From positions 5,176,759-5,240,758 of the forward strand of contig CM046847.1 in NCBI GenBank assembly GCA_025618425.1: DNA of 64,000 nucleotides, written 5' to 3'. The DNA is from Heliocidaris tuberculata. Lineage: Eukaryota > Echinodermata > Echinoidea > Camarodonta > Echinometridae. The notes under the pieces are model-generated. The model did no database searches. It was not told where the DNA came from and saw only the letters and a program-made list of their open reading frames with translations. Positions 15,579-30,000 of the stretch are shown piece by piece (position 1 is the first letter of the stretch; each line of letters begins with the position of its first letter). The position numbers and the translations under genes are program-made.

Positions 15579-16195
15579 GCCATTTTTGTTTTTGTTTTTG
15601 TTTTAATAAATCAGGTCCATTTCAAACAATATCTAAAATCAAAGCTAGTATTTGTGCATCATTATCAAAAGAAAAGCCCTTTAAAAATTATGATAGGTTC
15701 TACAGCATGTACAAAGAAGCATAAACTTCATTACTACAATAAGTGATATTTTGCCATTCATAACGCATGAATAAGCTACCTTTTCTTTCCTTACTGCCCA
15801 TACATTTATGCTTTTGTTTGAAAAGCAATTGTTCTTCCCCATTTGTGTGTAAAATGCAAGAACATGATTGTGCAGGGCACTAGATGCTGAAAAAAAGGTC
15901 GGCACCAAACGTACAAGGCAAATGACCAAACACAGAGAAGCTATTTTTAAAATAAATCGCATTCCGCAAATGTATGTGTACTCATGTTGCAGACTAAGAA
16001 TCAAAAGGGTGACATATATGTACGTGCCTGTTTCACGTGTCTATTTTATAGTTATTACATAGGGTGAGCATTTGGATTATTTAAGGGGGGATTATAAAAA
16101 TGTTGATTCAAAGAAGCGGTGTATTTATAGAAACAATTATATATTGTTATCATTATGTCATGTTCTTACATTGTCTTTTGATTCTAACAATTATT

Positions 16196-16242
<47 letters not shown>

Positions 16243-19200
16243 AAATCAATGTAAAATGGGGGAGGGAGGTTACATGCCATTTCTCTCCTCCATGTACTAT
16301 GTCACTGTTGATGATCAAGGCCAAATATTAATCATCAGTTCTGATTTCAGAAAATATATCTATGGGGAGAAATTGCTATAAAATCTATGAAGTGGTTGTA
16401 CGAGCTAGTTTTAATGGCCAGTCACTGGCTATGAAATGTCCTTCCCAGAATCACAATCAGGGATTGATTAATCTTTCATTCTGTCCAAGGTCTCCATTTC
16501 ATTCAACAATATCAGCAGTCATCCATAGCAATATCAATATAGTTACAAAATGCATCTTCAGAACAATATTGCTTTGTGAAGACAGACCTATGCTCTATGA
16601 GCAATGCATATGTGCCTACATGTTCCTGTGGCAGATCAAGGATTCTTGGGGAGGGGAGGGGGGGGGGGGTCACTAGTATTTTTCTTGGGGAGGGGGGTCA
16701 CTAGTTTTTTTTTTTAATCTGTGCTGCTGCTAGGGCACAATTAGGGGGCCAGTATCTTCTTTTGTATTCAATGTGTATGTGTGCTTAAGGTATGCCAGAT
16801 TGGGTTTTGCTAAGGGGGGAGGGGTCATGGGAATACACGCCCCGTAGATCTGCCTCTGTGCACAAAATATGTAATTTGTTACATACCTTGTAGAAAAACT
16901 GCCAAGAGAGCTGATGGGGAATAGGAATAGAACCAGTGATTAATATATTCATGTTTTACAAGTCCCAATAGCAACATGCAAGGGTATACATGTATAACCC
17001 CCAATTTGCCACAAAATATAGCTCAGCATTAAGTCATGTCCATGTGGACAAGACTATGCCCTATGACATAATGTTAATGTACATGTAAGCAGGTAGCCAT
17101 TCAAATGATCGAAAGGGAGATGGGCTGCATGGCATTATTGAGAATTCAAGTGCTTGCATCCGGCTGGCATATCCTGTTCAGTGACCCCAGAGTACATGGA
17201 TTCCCCTTGCAAAACTATCATTAGAGAAATCTTGAAAGCATAATGGCAAGCATTTCAAGATAATCACCAATCCTGACTTACACTAGCCTAGCGCATGGCC
17301 TATTTAAATTGAGAAATGTTACACCGATTAAAGAGAATGTTGAGTTCTGGGAGAGGTGAAAAATAATTTGTGAGCTTTCTCATTCTTTACACATGTACAT
17401 GTGTATGTCAGTTTGGAAGAATATCATAGTAAAAGGGATAGCTCTTCAAATGCCTTCATATTCGAAATATGACGAGAAATAACTTAAATAATTGGGCCGA
17501 ACATTCATGCCACTTGTGTGTGCAGTCCCATATACCCATTTCTGTGTGCAGTACATGTGCTTTTCAGCAAGATTAGGTCAATTTCTTATCATTTTGATGA
17601 TTTCAAAACCTCACAATATAAAACAATTTTTATGTAGACATGATCAACCTTTCCCAATTGCTTTAAGGCAGTTTCTTTCACAATGTAACTGCATGGCCAG
17701 AACTCTACTTTATCCATAATTAAGAAATATTACATTGGTTAACTATTTTGCCTGTGTCACATATACATACAGAAAAAATGACGTTTATGCTCAATGACTA
17801 CTAGGAAATTTGTATGTGGCGTTTACTTCATATTTAAATATTCAGACTTAAGAGCATGAATAAAAGGGAAATCGAACCTTAATGGCAAGTTGCTCTGAAA
17901 GAAAGAGGAAAAATAAGAGAAGCAGATTGGTGAAAGTTTGAATGAAATCGGACAAGCAAATAAGAAAGTTGTGAATTTTAGGAGTTGTAATCACTATACA
18001 TATGGGAATTTCAAATTGGCCGAATAGGTAATGTCACTGTGATGTAGGAGCAGACAACTCCCCCATTTGCTCTAACACACAAAATGATTAAAATGTCATT
18101 TTTTTCAAAATGTATTACTCAGTATAACAATATGCTATGATCTCCAATATATTTTGAGTATTGCCCCCAGGGTAAAGGTGCTTCGGAGAAAGCCGCAAAT
18201 TAATGATATTTTGGTGTATGACAAACGGAAGAGTTGTCCACAAGTATGTCACAATTGACTCACCAAATTACAATTTTGAGATACGCATAGATGTACATGT
18301 ATTGATCTCATTTTTCAATCATCCATAACATTCTTATTCCTTGTCCGATTTCTTTCATACTTTCATCATCCTGGGCTTTTTTTTACTTTCCTGCTTTCAC
18401 ACAAATCATCTTATTACCCAGGTTGGATTGCCCTTTAAGCATTCAAACTATATATCAAAAACACTGTAATAGTACCGTTAATGTTTTAGGAGAAATTTGC
18501 AGATTTTGAACAAGATCTCTCCTCAGTTTTTATGCAATAATAAACAATTGAGAAAGAGAATATACATGTATAGGCCACTATCACTATTAGCTTTCAATTA
18601 GCAAATAACCTTAAAAATGAAGGAAAAAAGAAAAATACTGCTACTAATTAATAGATTTAAGTGTGCATGTCCGCAATATTATTCTGGTGCATTTACAATC
18701 CATCTTCTATACACAATGCAAAAATTCCTGCATCATCTACATGTAGATTGTACATTAAAGCAAGTCTTCTGGTACATGTACAGCCATAAATGAATAATGT
18801 TCCTATTCATCGATCACAGCTGAAGAGATTCAGTGTGCATTTTCGCAACAAATCCCTGAGCATTTTTTGACCTTGCACGAGGAACAAACGGAATACATGT
18901 ATACATCTTTCTTGCTGGAAAGAATGATTGTGATTGTGAATGCATGGCTAAGCTGTAACATTCCACCTACGATGCAGGAATATTCACTCGGCATCTTAAC
19001 TAGAATATTCCTGGCCTGTACATGTATTTAAAGTTACCCCTGTGGATGTGCAACATGGTATAAGTTTTCAGTGAGACAGCTCCAGAATGAAATACAAAAC
19101 CTTATCAGTCAATGATTCATGTTGCAGAACAAGGAGTGTCAAAAAGGAAGAATAGAAACATACATGTAATCATTTCTAGGTTACATGTCGTTTTTCCAAA

Positions 19201-22200
19201 GGTTCATAATTCTGAAGGTTCATTTACGAACCTTTGGAATTAAGGACTCTATTTTATTTTTGGAAGTACGAACCTTTGGAATAACGAACCTTCGGAGTAA
19301 TGCATCAAATTTTCAGAATTATGAACCTTAATTCATCTTCATAATTATGAAGCCTTTCTACGGGAAATTTGTGTTTCGGAATTACGAACTTTGGAAAAAC
19401 GGGTAACCCCATTTCTAAAAGAGGATTATTATCCATCTGGAGATTTGATAACTCTATGTTATTGCAATGCATTTACGTTATCTTCAAAGAAACATTTTAC
19501 ACTACTTTGAAAAAGTCTGATATTTTGTGTGAGTTACTTCCCATCATCAATATGTACATGTCTGAGCATGAGGTCTATTTCCATATATGGAGATTTACAT
19601 GCACATTTACTTTACAAAAAAAAACAGGCTTAGCAAAGAACTTCACATATATTTATAAAAGAAAGCAAAAAGACACTAATAATCGCACAGGGAAAAAGTG
19701 CAACCAAGAAGAAACTTTTCTACTTCCCTATATCAGCTCTCAAAATCAATGTACATGTACCTTAATTTCTCTGTGTACACATGCATCAGCTCATCTGCAC
19801 TTCTCCTAACTCTAAAAATTCTGAACCTGGCGAAAAAGGATGGATTCCGAACAACAGGTCCGTCATAATCATCCCTGCATCATTACACGAAATGTCAATG
19901 AATCTTCAGGGAGCTTGCCTAGTCTCTTACCATGAATAAAACTGATCTGTATGCTAATGAAAGCTAATGCACAGCATCAATTCATTGCATTTGTTATTTC
20001 CTGTCTCCCTTATTTTTTCTTCATAATATGGGAGTGGACAGAAGGGACGTTCACACACAGAGCAAATTACAGAAACTAAAAAATCGATTTATTGAACCAT
20101 GATCAGAATAACACTTTTTGTTCATACACTGTTATGTGAATAATATTTAACAAAGTAGTGACTCTGATGGCTACTCAAATTGTCTTCATAATGTATTTTG
20201 ACTATTTTCTTAATTAACTGATATTATTTGCAGCTGGGCAACGAAGGTCAGTTGTGTCACTACCAGTGATGTGGCCGACACCAATCTCAGTCTTGAATTT
20301 TCGGTGTCTTGGTCTTGGTCTCAACCCCGAGGCCTAATATGAAATGAACATAATCATAAGATTTCGTCCAAGTCTTGGTCTCAAGACCAGTGGTCTCGAC
20401 TGCATCACTGGTCCTAAGCAAGGTCAGTAGATGCAGGCCTGTGAATGGAGTTTCACAAAAAGAGCGGAAAAAAGCTGAAAGTTTCCGCCGCCATGATTCT
20501 CCCTATTATCATACAATATATGACCAAAAGTCAGCAAATTCTATTGCTACACACATGCACAAATCACATCACTGTATACACAGACATTGTCACTCGCAAG
20601 AAAGTCCCATAGTCACCTCCAAAAATCCGTCTAAAAAGCCTAATTCCACTGTCAAAAATGCGGAATTGGCGCCAAAGCAGGCAGGGCTTAAGTCCAATGC
20701 TAAGAAACAGGTTAAAAAAGCGTTGAAAATCAAGAAATCAGCGGTTTTGTGGCGGGTTTTTTGCTTATCGCAAGCTACGAGTGTGATGGTGTCAGCAAAA
20801 AACAAATGAAAATCCAAGACCCCCGTACCTGCCGATGCATTGACTTCATGTACAAAGTTGAATACAAGTCCTGACTTGCCTTCAATCGACCGAATGCGCC
20901 GCGCGCAACACCCACGATGAACAACCGATAAAATAGCGGAAATAGCACACAGGAAAAAAGCGGAGATTTCACAGACCTGTAGATGTGAGATAAGAAAATC
21001 TATTCCATACATGTATATCCCATGTATACGAATGGGTGTAAGAAGGTAAGATTTAAATCGTGATTCAAATCATACATTTTCCTGTGTGAATGGGTCTATA
21101 TTGCACCCTTCCTGTATATTCTTAGTGTGAATAGGTCTATTTTGCATTCTCTCTGTATATGGAGGTGTAAATGCCACGAAGGCGGAAGAATAATTGGTAT
21201 GAATAACATGCATTCAACAGGAAGGTTGCAGTCGCTTCACAGAATCAAAACGATGTATTCTTTGTTTGGAGTACAGTTTTCAAGGTAATGAGAATACTCG
21301 GAAAAGGTCAAGAAACTGATTTTAAATCCGTTCAAAGAGAGGCCTAGATGTTTTACTGTTTACTTCCACGATCTAAAAGTCATCATTTTATTTCATACAC
21401 AATTGAAGACTTGGAATAAAGGTAGGCAATAAAAGATCATATACGTATGCTGATGCCATTGTCACAAGTGATAACCTGAAGTGACCTATCGTTCAAAAGA
21501 AAATAAATACTGTACATTGTAAGTCTAGACCCGCTGCATATACAGTGCTGGTGCTGGTTCAAAAGAGGGTGATGGTTTCCTAGAGAAATGGCATGTAACC
21601 TCCCTCCCCCATTTTACATTGATTTAAAGAGAGAGAGAGAGAGAGAGAAAGAAATAATTGTTAGAATCAAAAGGCAATGTAAGAACATGACATAATGATA
21701 ACAATATATAATTGTTTCTATAAATACACTGCATCTTTGAATCATCATTTTTATAATCCCCCCTTAAATAATCCAAATGCTCACCTTATGTAATAACTAA
21801 ATAGACACGTGAAACAGGCACGTACATGTACATGTATGTCACCCTTTTGATTCTTAGTCTGCAACATGAGTACACATACATTTGCGGAATGCGATTTATT
21901 TTAAAAATAGCTTCTCTGTGTTTGGTCATCTGCCTTGTAAGTTTGGTGCCAACCTTTTTTTCAGCATCTAGTGCCCTGCACAATCATGTTCTTGCATTTT
22001 ACACACAAATGGGGAAGAACAATTGTGAAAGTATCACAAGCATCTGGTAAAGGTCCAAGGAGTTCAAACAGTAGATTTTCTCCACTGAAGAGGCAAAGCA
22101 GTAGAAAATACACAACACAAACTTTTTTTATCAATAACAAGTTGCAATAACTGATATAAGCTACTGAAATCCTTGCATCTGATTGGCTGAGAGCAAATTT

Positions 22201-23992
22201 GTTATAGAACTTCAGCAATTGTTATTGATATAACAAGTTTTATGAAGCAGGGCCAATAGAATTTTTTAGCTTTCCAGAGCTTAATTGCTCACCACTCCAG
22301 TACATTCTTATGTTTTTTAATGCAGTGTGCATGTGTACTAAACTAATTGACAAAGTAAAACATACAGATGCATCACTTTGCATCATGGCCAGAATTACAT
22401 TGAGCAGAGGAAAATAAGCCAATTAAAAGCCATGAACCTCAGAACAGAAAATTTATAATCCATAGCTCTGTAACTACAAATGGACCTGCATGAAGAGTAC
22501 TGAATTAAGAGAGATATTCCCTCAAGCTGTATTCCAAAAAATATGCGAATAAATCTTATCTGGAGGTTGTGAAACGTGTGAAATTCTTGTTTACTTCATC
22601 TGGTAAGTTAAAGACTAGTTTCATCATATCTAATCTTAAATTCCCATTCCCAATCAATTTAATTTACATACTTATGTAGCATACAACATGTTCAGTTCCA
22701 AGCAATGTGATACACTTAAAAGTTTACCAATCACCAAAAAATATGTTGTTCTGTATGTTAAGGGTTCTATGTCGATATATTCAAAGTATGAGCTTCAAAT
22801 GTTGATTCTATAAAGAAATACTGCAAGTTGAAATATACTCCCAATCAGCGCAGCGTCGGAAATACACGGGGGCGACGGGCGATTTCGCCCTCGTCGGCCC
22901 CCATATCGCCCCAATAAATGCTGGAAAACCCGTATTTAGGTAACCGTTTTCATATGAGTCGCCCCCATCAATGATTCGAAAGAAAATCACTATTATGCTC
23001 AAAAAGCAACTAAATTCAACCTTTTATCTCGTTGTTGACTCGGAGCTTAGTACATCGCGAATGTGTAGCAACGTGAGCGCTAGACCAAATGACAATTATA
23101 GCCAGATATCGCATATCGACAGGGAAACTGAAGTTAGCGCTTTTTTCACGCATACAACAGTAACAAGTGAATGAGTAAATTACGCAATGCGTAATAAATG
23201 TCCCCGCCGGAAGTGCAGATCTGGGGAAATTAACTAGCCTGAACCTTAAAACTTCAGTGAAAAACTTTAGTGAATAAAATAATAATGTTACTGCATGCAA
23301 AAGAAGAGAATACCAACAATGCATGTATACAACTGAAATATAAAACATGAAAACATTATGAACCTTCAGCCATTTTGAATAAATTTGCATAAATTTGCAT
23401 GAATAATGAATTTCAAAATTCTGTGTAGAAGTTTGGAAGCCCCCACCCAGCCCTATCAGATAAAACAATCGGAATCAAAATCCGATGTGAAATAGAGGAG
23501 AAGTAGCATTTTTCGTCAATTTTGAATAAATTTGCATAAATTTGCATAATTAATGAATTTCAAAATTCTGTGTAGAAGTTTGGAAGCCCCCACCCAGCCC
23601 TATCAGATAAAACAATCGGAATCAAAATCCGATGTGAAATAGAGGAGAAGTAGCATTTTTCGTCAATTTTGAATAAATTTGCATAAATTTGCATAATTAA
23701 TGAATTTCAAAATTCTGTGTAGAAGTTTGGAAGCCCCCACCCAGCCCTATCAGATAAAACAATCGGAATCAAAATCCGATGTGAAATAGAGGAGAAGTAG
23801 CATTTTTCTTCAATTTTGAATAAATTTGCATAAATTTGCATAATTAATGAATTTCAAAATTCTGTGTAGAAGTTTGGAAGCCCCCACCCAGCACTATCAG
23901 ATAAAACAATCGGAATCAAAATCCGATGTGAAATAGAGGAAAAGTAGCATTTTCTAACATTTGAGCACACACGGACAGACGGACGGACGGAC

Positions 23993-24041
<49 letters not shown>

Positions 24042-27000
24042 CGTACGGAGCCCGTTTCATAGTCCCCTCGCGAACTTCGTTCGGCGGGGACAACTACCCT
24101 CATTCTATATAAGGGTTGTATAAATTCATCGACAGCTTCATTTCACTTAGTCTTTGCACGACACCTTTTGTGAAAATTTCCTTTCCGAAACGCAATATCA
24201 CTGTTACAATGATAGGTCTAAAATTACCATCATCCGTGTAATGAGACTATCACTAGATCTACGACCGGATACACCACACAGAGAAATTGTCCCTTACCAC
24301 ATTAAGTCCGTAGTCACCTCAAAAAATCAATCTGTAAAGCCAAAGCCTGCCTAAAAAATGCGGAATTAGTGCCATTTTTTCAAAGCACGCGGCGCTTAAG
24401 TCGGGTTGTGAGAAACAGAGTCAACGAAAACGCTCTACAAATCAAGAAATCGGTGTATTTATGACGGGGCTTTTTACTTATCGCGCGCGAGAGCGATGCT
24501 CATCGAGTGAGATGGTATCCGCGAAAAACAAATTGGAAAAGAAAAATCGCCCGGAACTGTGTGCATTCACAGTGTATATGTACGTACGTACGTCCAAGCG
24601 GATTTAGGAGTATTATGTGCGAGAGAAAAAAAACACACACCGAGCCCGCCTTTTCGCGTAAAATAAACATCTCCGCGGGAAATACGCCTAAATGACAGCA
24701 AATTCGGGTGAAATTGACGTATTGTTGAATTGACCTATTGTTGATTTATTCCTTCAAATTAAAAAAAAAAAAAAAAAAAAATCTGATGGGGGGGTGAAGT
24801 TAAAATTTTAAAAATCTATAGAAGGTCTATTTTAAAATTAAATTGGGCAGTATGACGTAATGAAAGTAAACCTGTGCATGAGGTACGATTAGTACCAATG
24901 TAACAGCAATCGCAATATCACAAAAAAAAACCAAACTGATAACCAATCTGCACTTTCCATTAAAATGGTAGCCCCAATAATAAAGGAAATAGCCCCATAA
25001 AATTCAAAAGTAGCCCCAAGGCAAAAAAAAAAGTAGCCCCTAAAAAAAAAAATTTATTTCCTAGGCTGCTCCCAATAAACAATATAGTGACTTATGAGGA
25101 GTATTGTCAAAGCGCTCGCATAGAATAAGGGCCCGCGCAGAACCGAACTTGGAGTTGGGTTGCACGCAAGGGGGTTTTATGTTTTCCTTTATTTTCTTTA
25201 TACTCCTTAACTGTTTTAAGCCTTAGAAGATCAGGTAAAGCGTTATTTTTGCGGGTCATTGATACACTTTAACATTTTGTTACAGTTGCAATTACTGTGA
25301 TATTGCTTTCAAGCTAGTCAGTCCAATAGGACTGGTCAGTAAGTAGTTTCGTAATGACAATCTCATGGAATTTCTTTCAGTATGATATTGGAGTTACTGA
25401 TACTGCACCAATAACAAATTTCTTATTGGAAATTAATGTAATTTTTTCCTTTTTTTTTCAAAACTAATTAGTGATCATTTTCCTACAAAAAAGTGTCTTT
25501 TATAATTATACTATAAAACAGATAACAATTCAACTTCTTTCAATTCTTTGTCAAAATGTTGAACATTGCCTTTAAAGAAAACTATGGAAAAGGTGGATTG
25601 CTGTCCTTAGATACACAGACCGATTATTTCTCTCGTATAGGTTTCATTTCAGTCTTACTCAAATAACAAATAATGAGCAAGCAATGAATATTGATAAATA
25701 ATCTCTCCCTATCTCACCCAAAGGCAGACAAGATTCCACTCAGGAAAATTGGACCGTGAGATTGCCTTGAAGAGGCTGGAGGGAGAGGAATTGGGGGATG
25801 GGGGGGTGGGGGAGGCTTCAAATACTGAAGGGAGTAAAAATACAAATGAAACCTGAACTATTATGATTATGAAACTTTGACAGTAAGATTGCCCTGGATA
25901 GATTAAAGGGGAGGATGGGTCTAAATACTAAAGACAATACACTGCAAAAACCAGGGTGTTAATTCAACACCATCTCGGCATCTATATTGGGCTACACAAG
26001 ACAAGTGTTAAAACAACACCAATTTCGAATCAAACTGGGATTGTTTTAACACTAACTGGTGTTGTTTCAACACTTTTCTGGTGTAGCCCAATAATGATAC
26101 CGAGATGGTGTTGAATTAACACCGCGGTTTTTGCAGTGTGAGGATTAAAATTTTAAACCATTACAATTATGAAAAATACAATTTGATATTGCCATGGAGA
26201 GAATGGAGGGAGAGGGGGGTGTTTAAAGTACTGAAGACAAAAGTTAAACCTCAACTATTACGATAATCAAAATTACACGATGAGATTGCTCCAGCTACAT
26301 TAAAGGAGGGAATATGGTCTGAATACCAAGGACAATAAGGATTAAAACTTGAATCATGATTTTAAGAGAGTTCTGTAGGATTGCAGAGGTTAGGATTGGA
26401 AGGTAGGGAGGGGCAAACGTTCACTACCTGTAGATAACAAATGTTAAAACCAGAACTGTTATAATCCAATCAAAAGTAGACCACAAGTTTGCTGTGGTTG
26501 AAATGAAGAGAAGAGTGAACAAATGCTATTACAGAAGGCAATAAACCATTATGATACATATGATTGTGAAAATTAGAATGTGACATTACAGTGGTTGTGC
26601 AAATGTGATGAAGAGTTGTTAACCTAACTAATTACAATACTGTGGCCATAAACTTTATATTTCCCCACAATTAAATAGAAATTGAAAAAGGTGGCTGCAA
26701 GGGATAAATATATCATGTTATTGAATAAAAAAAGTAAGACTATAGGTTTATTCTCAAACCAGAAAAATAAATAATGTATTTTGATTTGACATGCCAAAAG
26801 TGTCCTAATGCCATCGCGATCTTGATTCGACTGAAGTTATAATGTTTTTTTTACATGTACATACTGTAAATGATGGCAGAGTATTGAGAATGTATACAAG
26901 TCCATGATGTGTAATGAATTCAATTCACTTCACTTCAACTCTAGCAGATTTACAATATACCACAAAATATCCACTCTTGTTTCTGTCTCCTTGCCATCTC

Positions 27001-30000
27001 AAATGATTCCCTGAAAACAAAATTAGGAATGATTGGGATGGGGAGTATTCAACTCCCTTTGATTCAATAGATCGGGAAGTATATCAATACAGGCTGTTAC
27101 ACATTAGGTGAAATGCACACAGCCCCAGCCATTCACTGCTCAGAAAATAGAATGGAGACAAGAAAAGGCATCTACGGAGGATGTAGACGGCTGGAGGATA
27201 CACTCCCAAGCCAGAGACGTCTAGGCAGGCACTGTCTCTAATAATGAATAATGATGCCGAGGGTTTCTTTTTCTTTTCTCTCTCTCTTGAACCCTGCATT
27301 TAGTAACACACTGTTCCTTCCTGTCTAAATGTCACTGGTGTTGTGTCCAGTTCCACTTCAGATTGCATACATCGGCTTTTACAAGCTCTCTATTTTCCTT
27401 TTCATGGTGTTCCTCTCTTTCCTGAATCATGCTACATGTACATTGTACCTATAACACTTTCTGTTTTGCTCTGTACCAAACTCTCTGTCTATTTTAGATG
27501 CTATATTTATCTTTCATCCTATAGGTTTCTTGACATGCATTTTAAAGCTACAATCAATTGAATTCTCAAATCGGATTTGCTCTTTTCTTTCCTCTTCTCA
27601 CATCATCCCTTCTTTTCATTTTTCTTCACACAATCTTTTCTATTTTCCATTTGTAAATTTCTCTCTCTCTTTCTCTCTCTCTCTCTTGCTCTGACTCCCT
27701 CAATGTTTCCCTTCTCCTGGTTCTTCTCTCTTTAACTTCTTTCATATTCTCTCCTTAACTCTGTTGGCCTCTTTCTCTCTCTCTCTCTCTCTCCTCCTTT
27801 CTATGTGTACATGTAGGGTATTTTCTCCTTTATTTCTTTATCTATCTTATAGGCATCTTTATATATGCCTATCCGTCTACCTGTCTCTCTTTGTCTACCC
27901 CTCTCTACAGTGTGTACGTGTACAGGTACTCCTCTTGTTTTCTCTTCTCCGTTCTTTCTATCTCTACCAGAGGCAACACAAAGGTCAGATCAGTCCATCC
28001 GTGCTTGATAAATTAGAAGGCATCTCAGTTTCATAACAGAATCTGGGCCATTCAATTAGATTAGTAAATGGTTTAATAAGATGATTATGTACTTCAATGA
28101 TTACGGACAATGGCTTGGATATTCCTACAGAGCTTAACAATCAACAACTAGAGCAATCCTGCACATGCTTCTCCCAACATACTAATTATGGCAAATGCTA
28201 ATAAACTGCATTGCACATTTCAGCACTGAGTACATTGTATGCAACAGAGCCCACTTAATGTACATGACAGGCTCACCCACAATGCTCATGCATTGTTCCA
28301 TATGACAATTAATCAAAACATTCAATTCAGAAATATTCCCATGATAAATATGACATCAATGTTTTCCCAAACAGTCTAATACTTGGAAATAGGAATAACC
28401 AAAGTGTTTTATAAATTTAGCCTCTGGCAATGTCTCCAGTACTATTAAAAGCATTCAATTTATTGTACTCTACATGTATGTGAAGCATCAAGCTTTTCCT
28501 ACAAAAATGAAGTTTAATGATGTGCATGTGCCTTCCAAATACCTTTTTGTTTATGTATTGTATGAGATGTCTGTTTAAGCATTCGACAAGCGTAACCATT
28601 TGGTCAATGCTCCACCAGGCCCCTCTCTTATAAAGAGTTGCGATTGATTCAAATCGATCGCAACTTTGTACTTGAGAGATAGGAGTTGCGATTAATTTTA
28701 AGTTGCGATCGATTCAAATCAATCGCAACTCTTTATAAGACAGGGCCCTGATGTAAACAAAAAACAAAAAAACGTAGGCTTGCATATTTGATTACACAAG
28801 TTAAAGTTAAAATTATTTCATGTCTAAATGCACAGTTTTCTGGAATTGGCTACACAAACATGTATGTTATCAAATAACCTACACGGTATAAGGGGGAGAA
28901 TGTGAAATGTAGATTTGGATATCATTGAGGACATGTAACAATGTGTAAGAAATCAAAATGAAGCACTTATAATGAGCTAAATCAAGGCTGTAATTGCCTT
29001 TTTTCATGGAGGTAAAGCACTTCTCTTTTTTAAAATATGTCCAATTATCTTCTTCTTTTTTTAATGCTAATTTGAAATCACTGCATATTCTACTCGACAA
29101 TACATCTGTCAATCTCACTCATCATATTCTGTTCATGGATCCATTTTCCCCCCTAAAAATAACCACAAAGATAACTACCAAATTGTTTCTTTATTCTCTC
29201 TCTTTCTCTCTCTTCCTTCCAATTTGTGTAATCAAAGTGCTTGATGAAGCATTCTTACATGTACGTCCACTTCAATTCAAAATTTAGAGGCAACGGGGGA
29301 AAATTTTGCTCATTAATGGTTGCAGTTGGTACTAGGAAAAAAATTCTCCTCAGTTAATGAAGTAATAGTGAAATCACAATTAGTTGGATAACAACTGAAA
29401 TGCTTTTATCAGCAATGTACTTGATTGTTGTAGGTTTTACTTTGTTTTTTTGTCTGTTTTTTTTTTAGGGATTTTTTTTCATAAGTCTTTTTCTGAGGTA
29501 TATTTTACAGAAACTACCTAATTACATATCTATCCCATGTAATGAAGCTAATCTACATGGAGTAGAACAGAAATATACTCTTCTCCGCAGACTATTCTTT
29601 TTAGTCAATAGGCCTGACAGGGAAAAAAAAAAAAAAAATGTAGAGAGTATGGTGAAAAATCTTGTGGAATTAAGTTAATTCTCTAGGTATGATATCCATG
29701 ATCTAGGAGCTATTTGTACCCTACAAAAATGGAATTCTTATTGAAACTAGTATTGAATGTACTTGTTTTCTTCTTTTCTGTCAATACAAAAGGTTAATCA
29801 TTTATCCCTAAAGTTCCCAGGAGATTTTTATTACATTCTAGGACAAATTAATAACAATAATCTCTACTTCACAGTGCAATTTCTGTATTGGAACTTGTAA
29901 TATCTCTTTACGGGAGTATCATTTGAAGCTGATATTTTAATCATTGCAAGTTTTAAAACTACAGTGTACAGCATGTAAATTTTGTTGATTGGTCCACTGT

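Noticed and set aside
19369..19809. 146-aa plus-strand frame
   Set aside because: It starts inside a foldback element, has AT-driven composition and no splice context or family resemblance.
20375..21012. Overlapping 144-aa and 140-aa frames on opposite strands
   Set aside because: They lie in a dispersed repeat whose second copy (24165-24690) keeps neither frame.
23365..23957. CRISPR-like array
   Set aside because: Units are contiguous 147-bp repeats without unique spacers, in a eukaryotic context.
27084..27299. Possible exon on the minus strand between exons 3 and 4
   Set aside because: No acceptor/donor pair in the needed phase. The frame is partly pyrimidine-tract translation, and exons 3 and 4 already join in phase.
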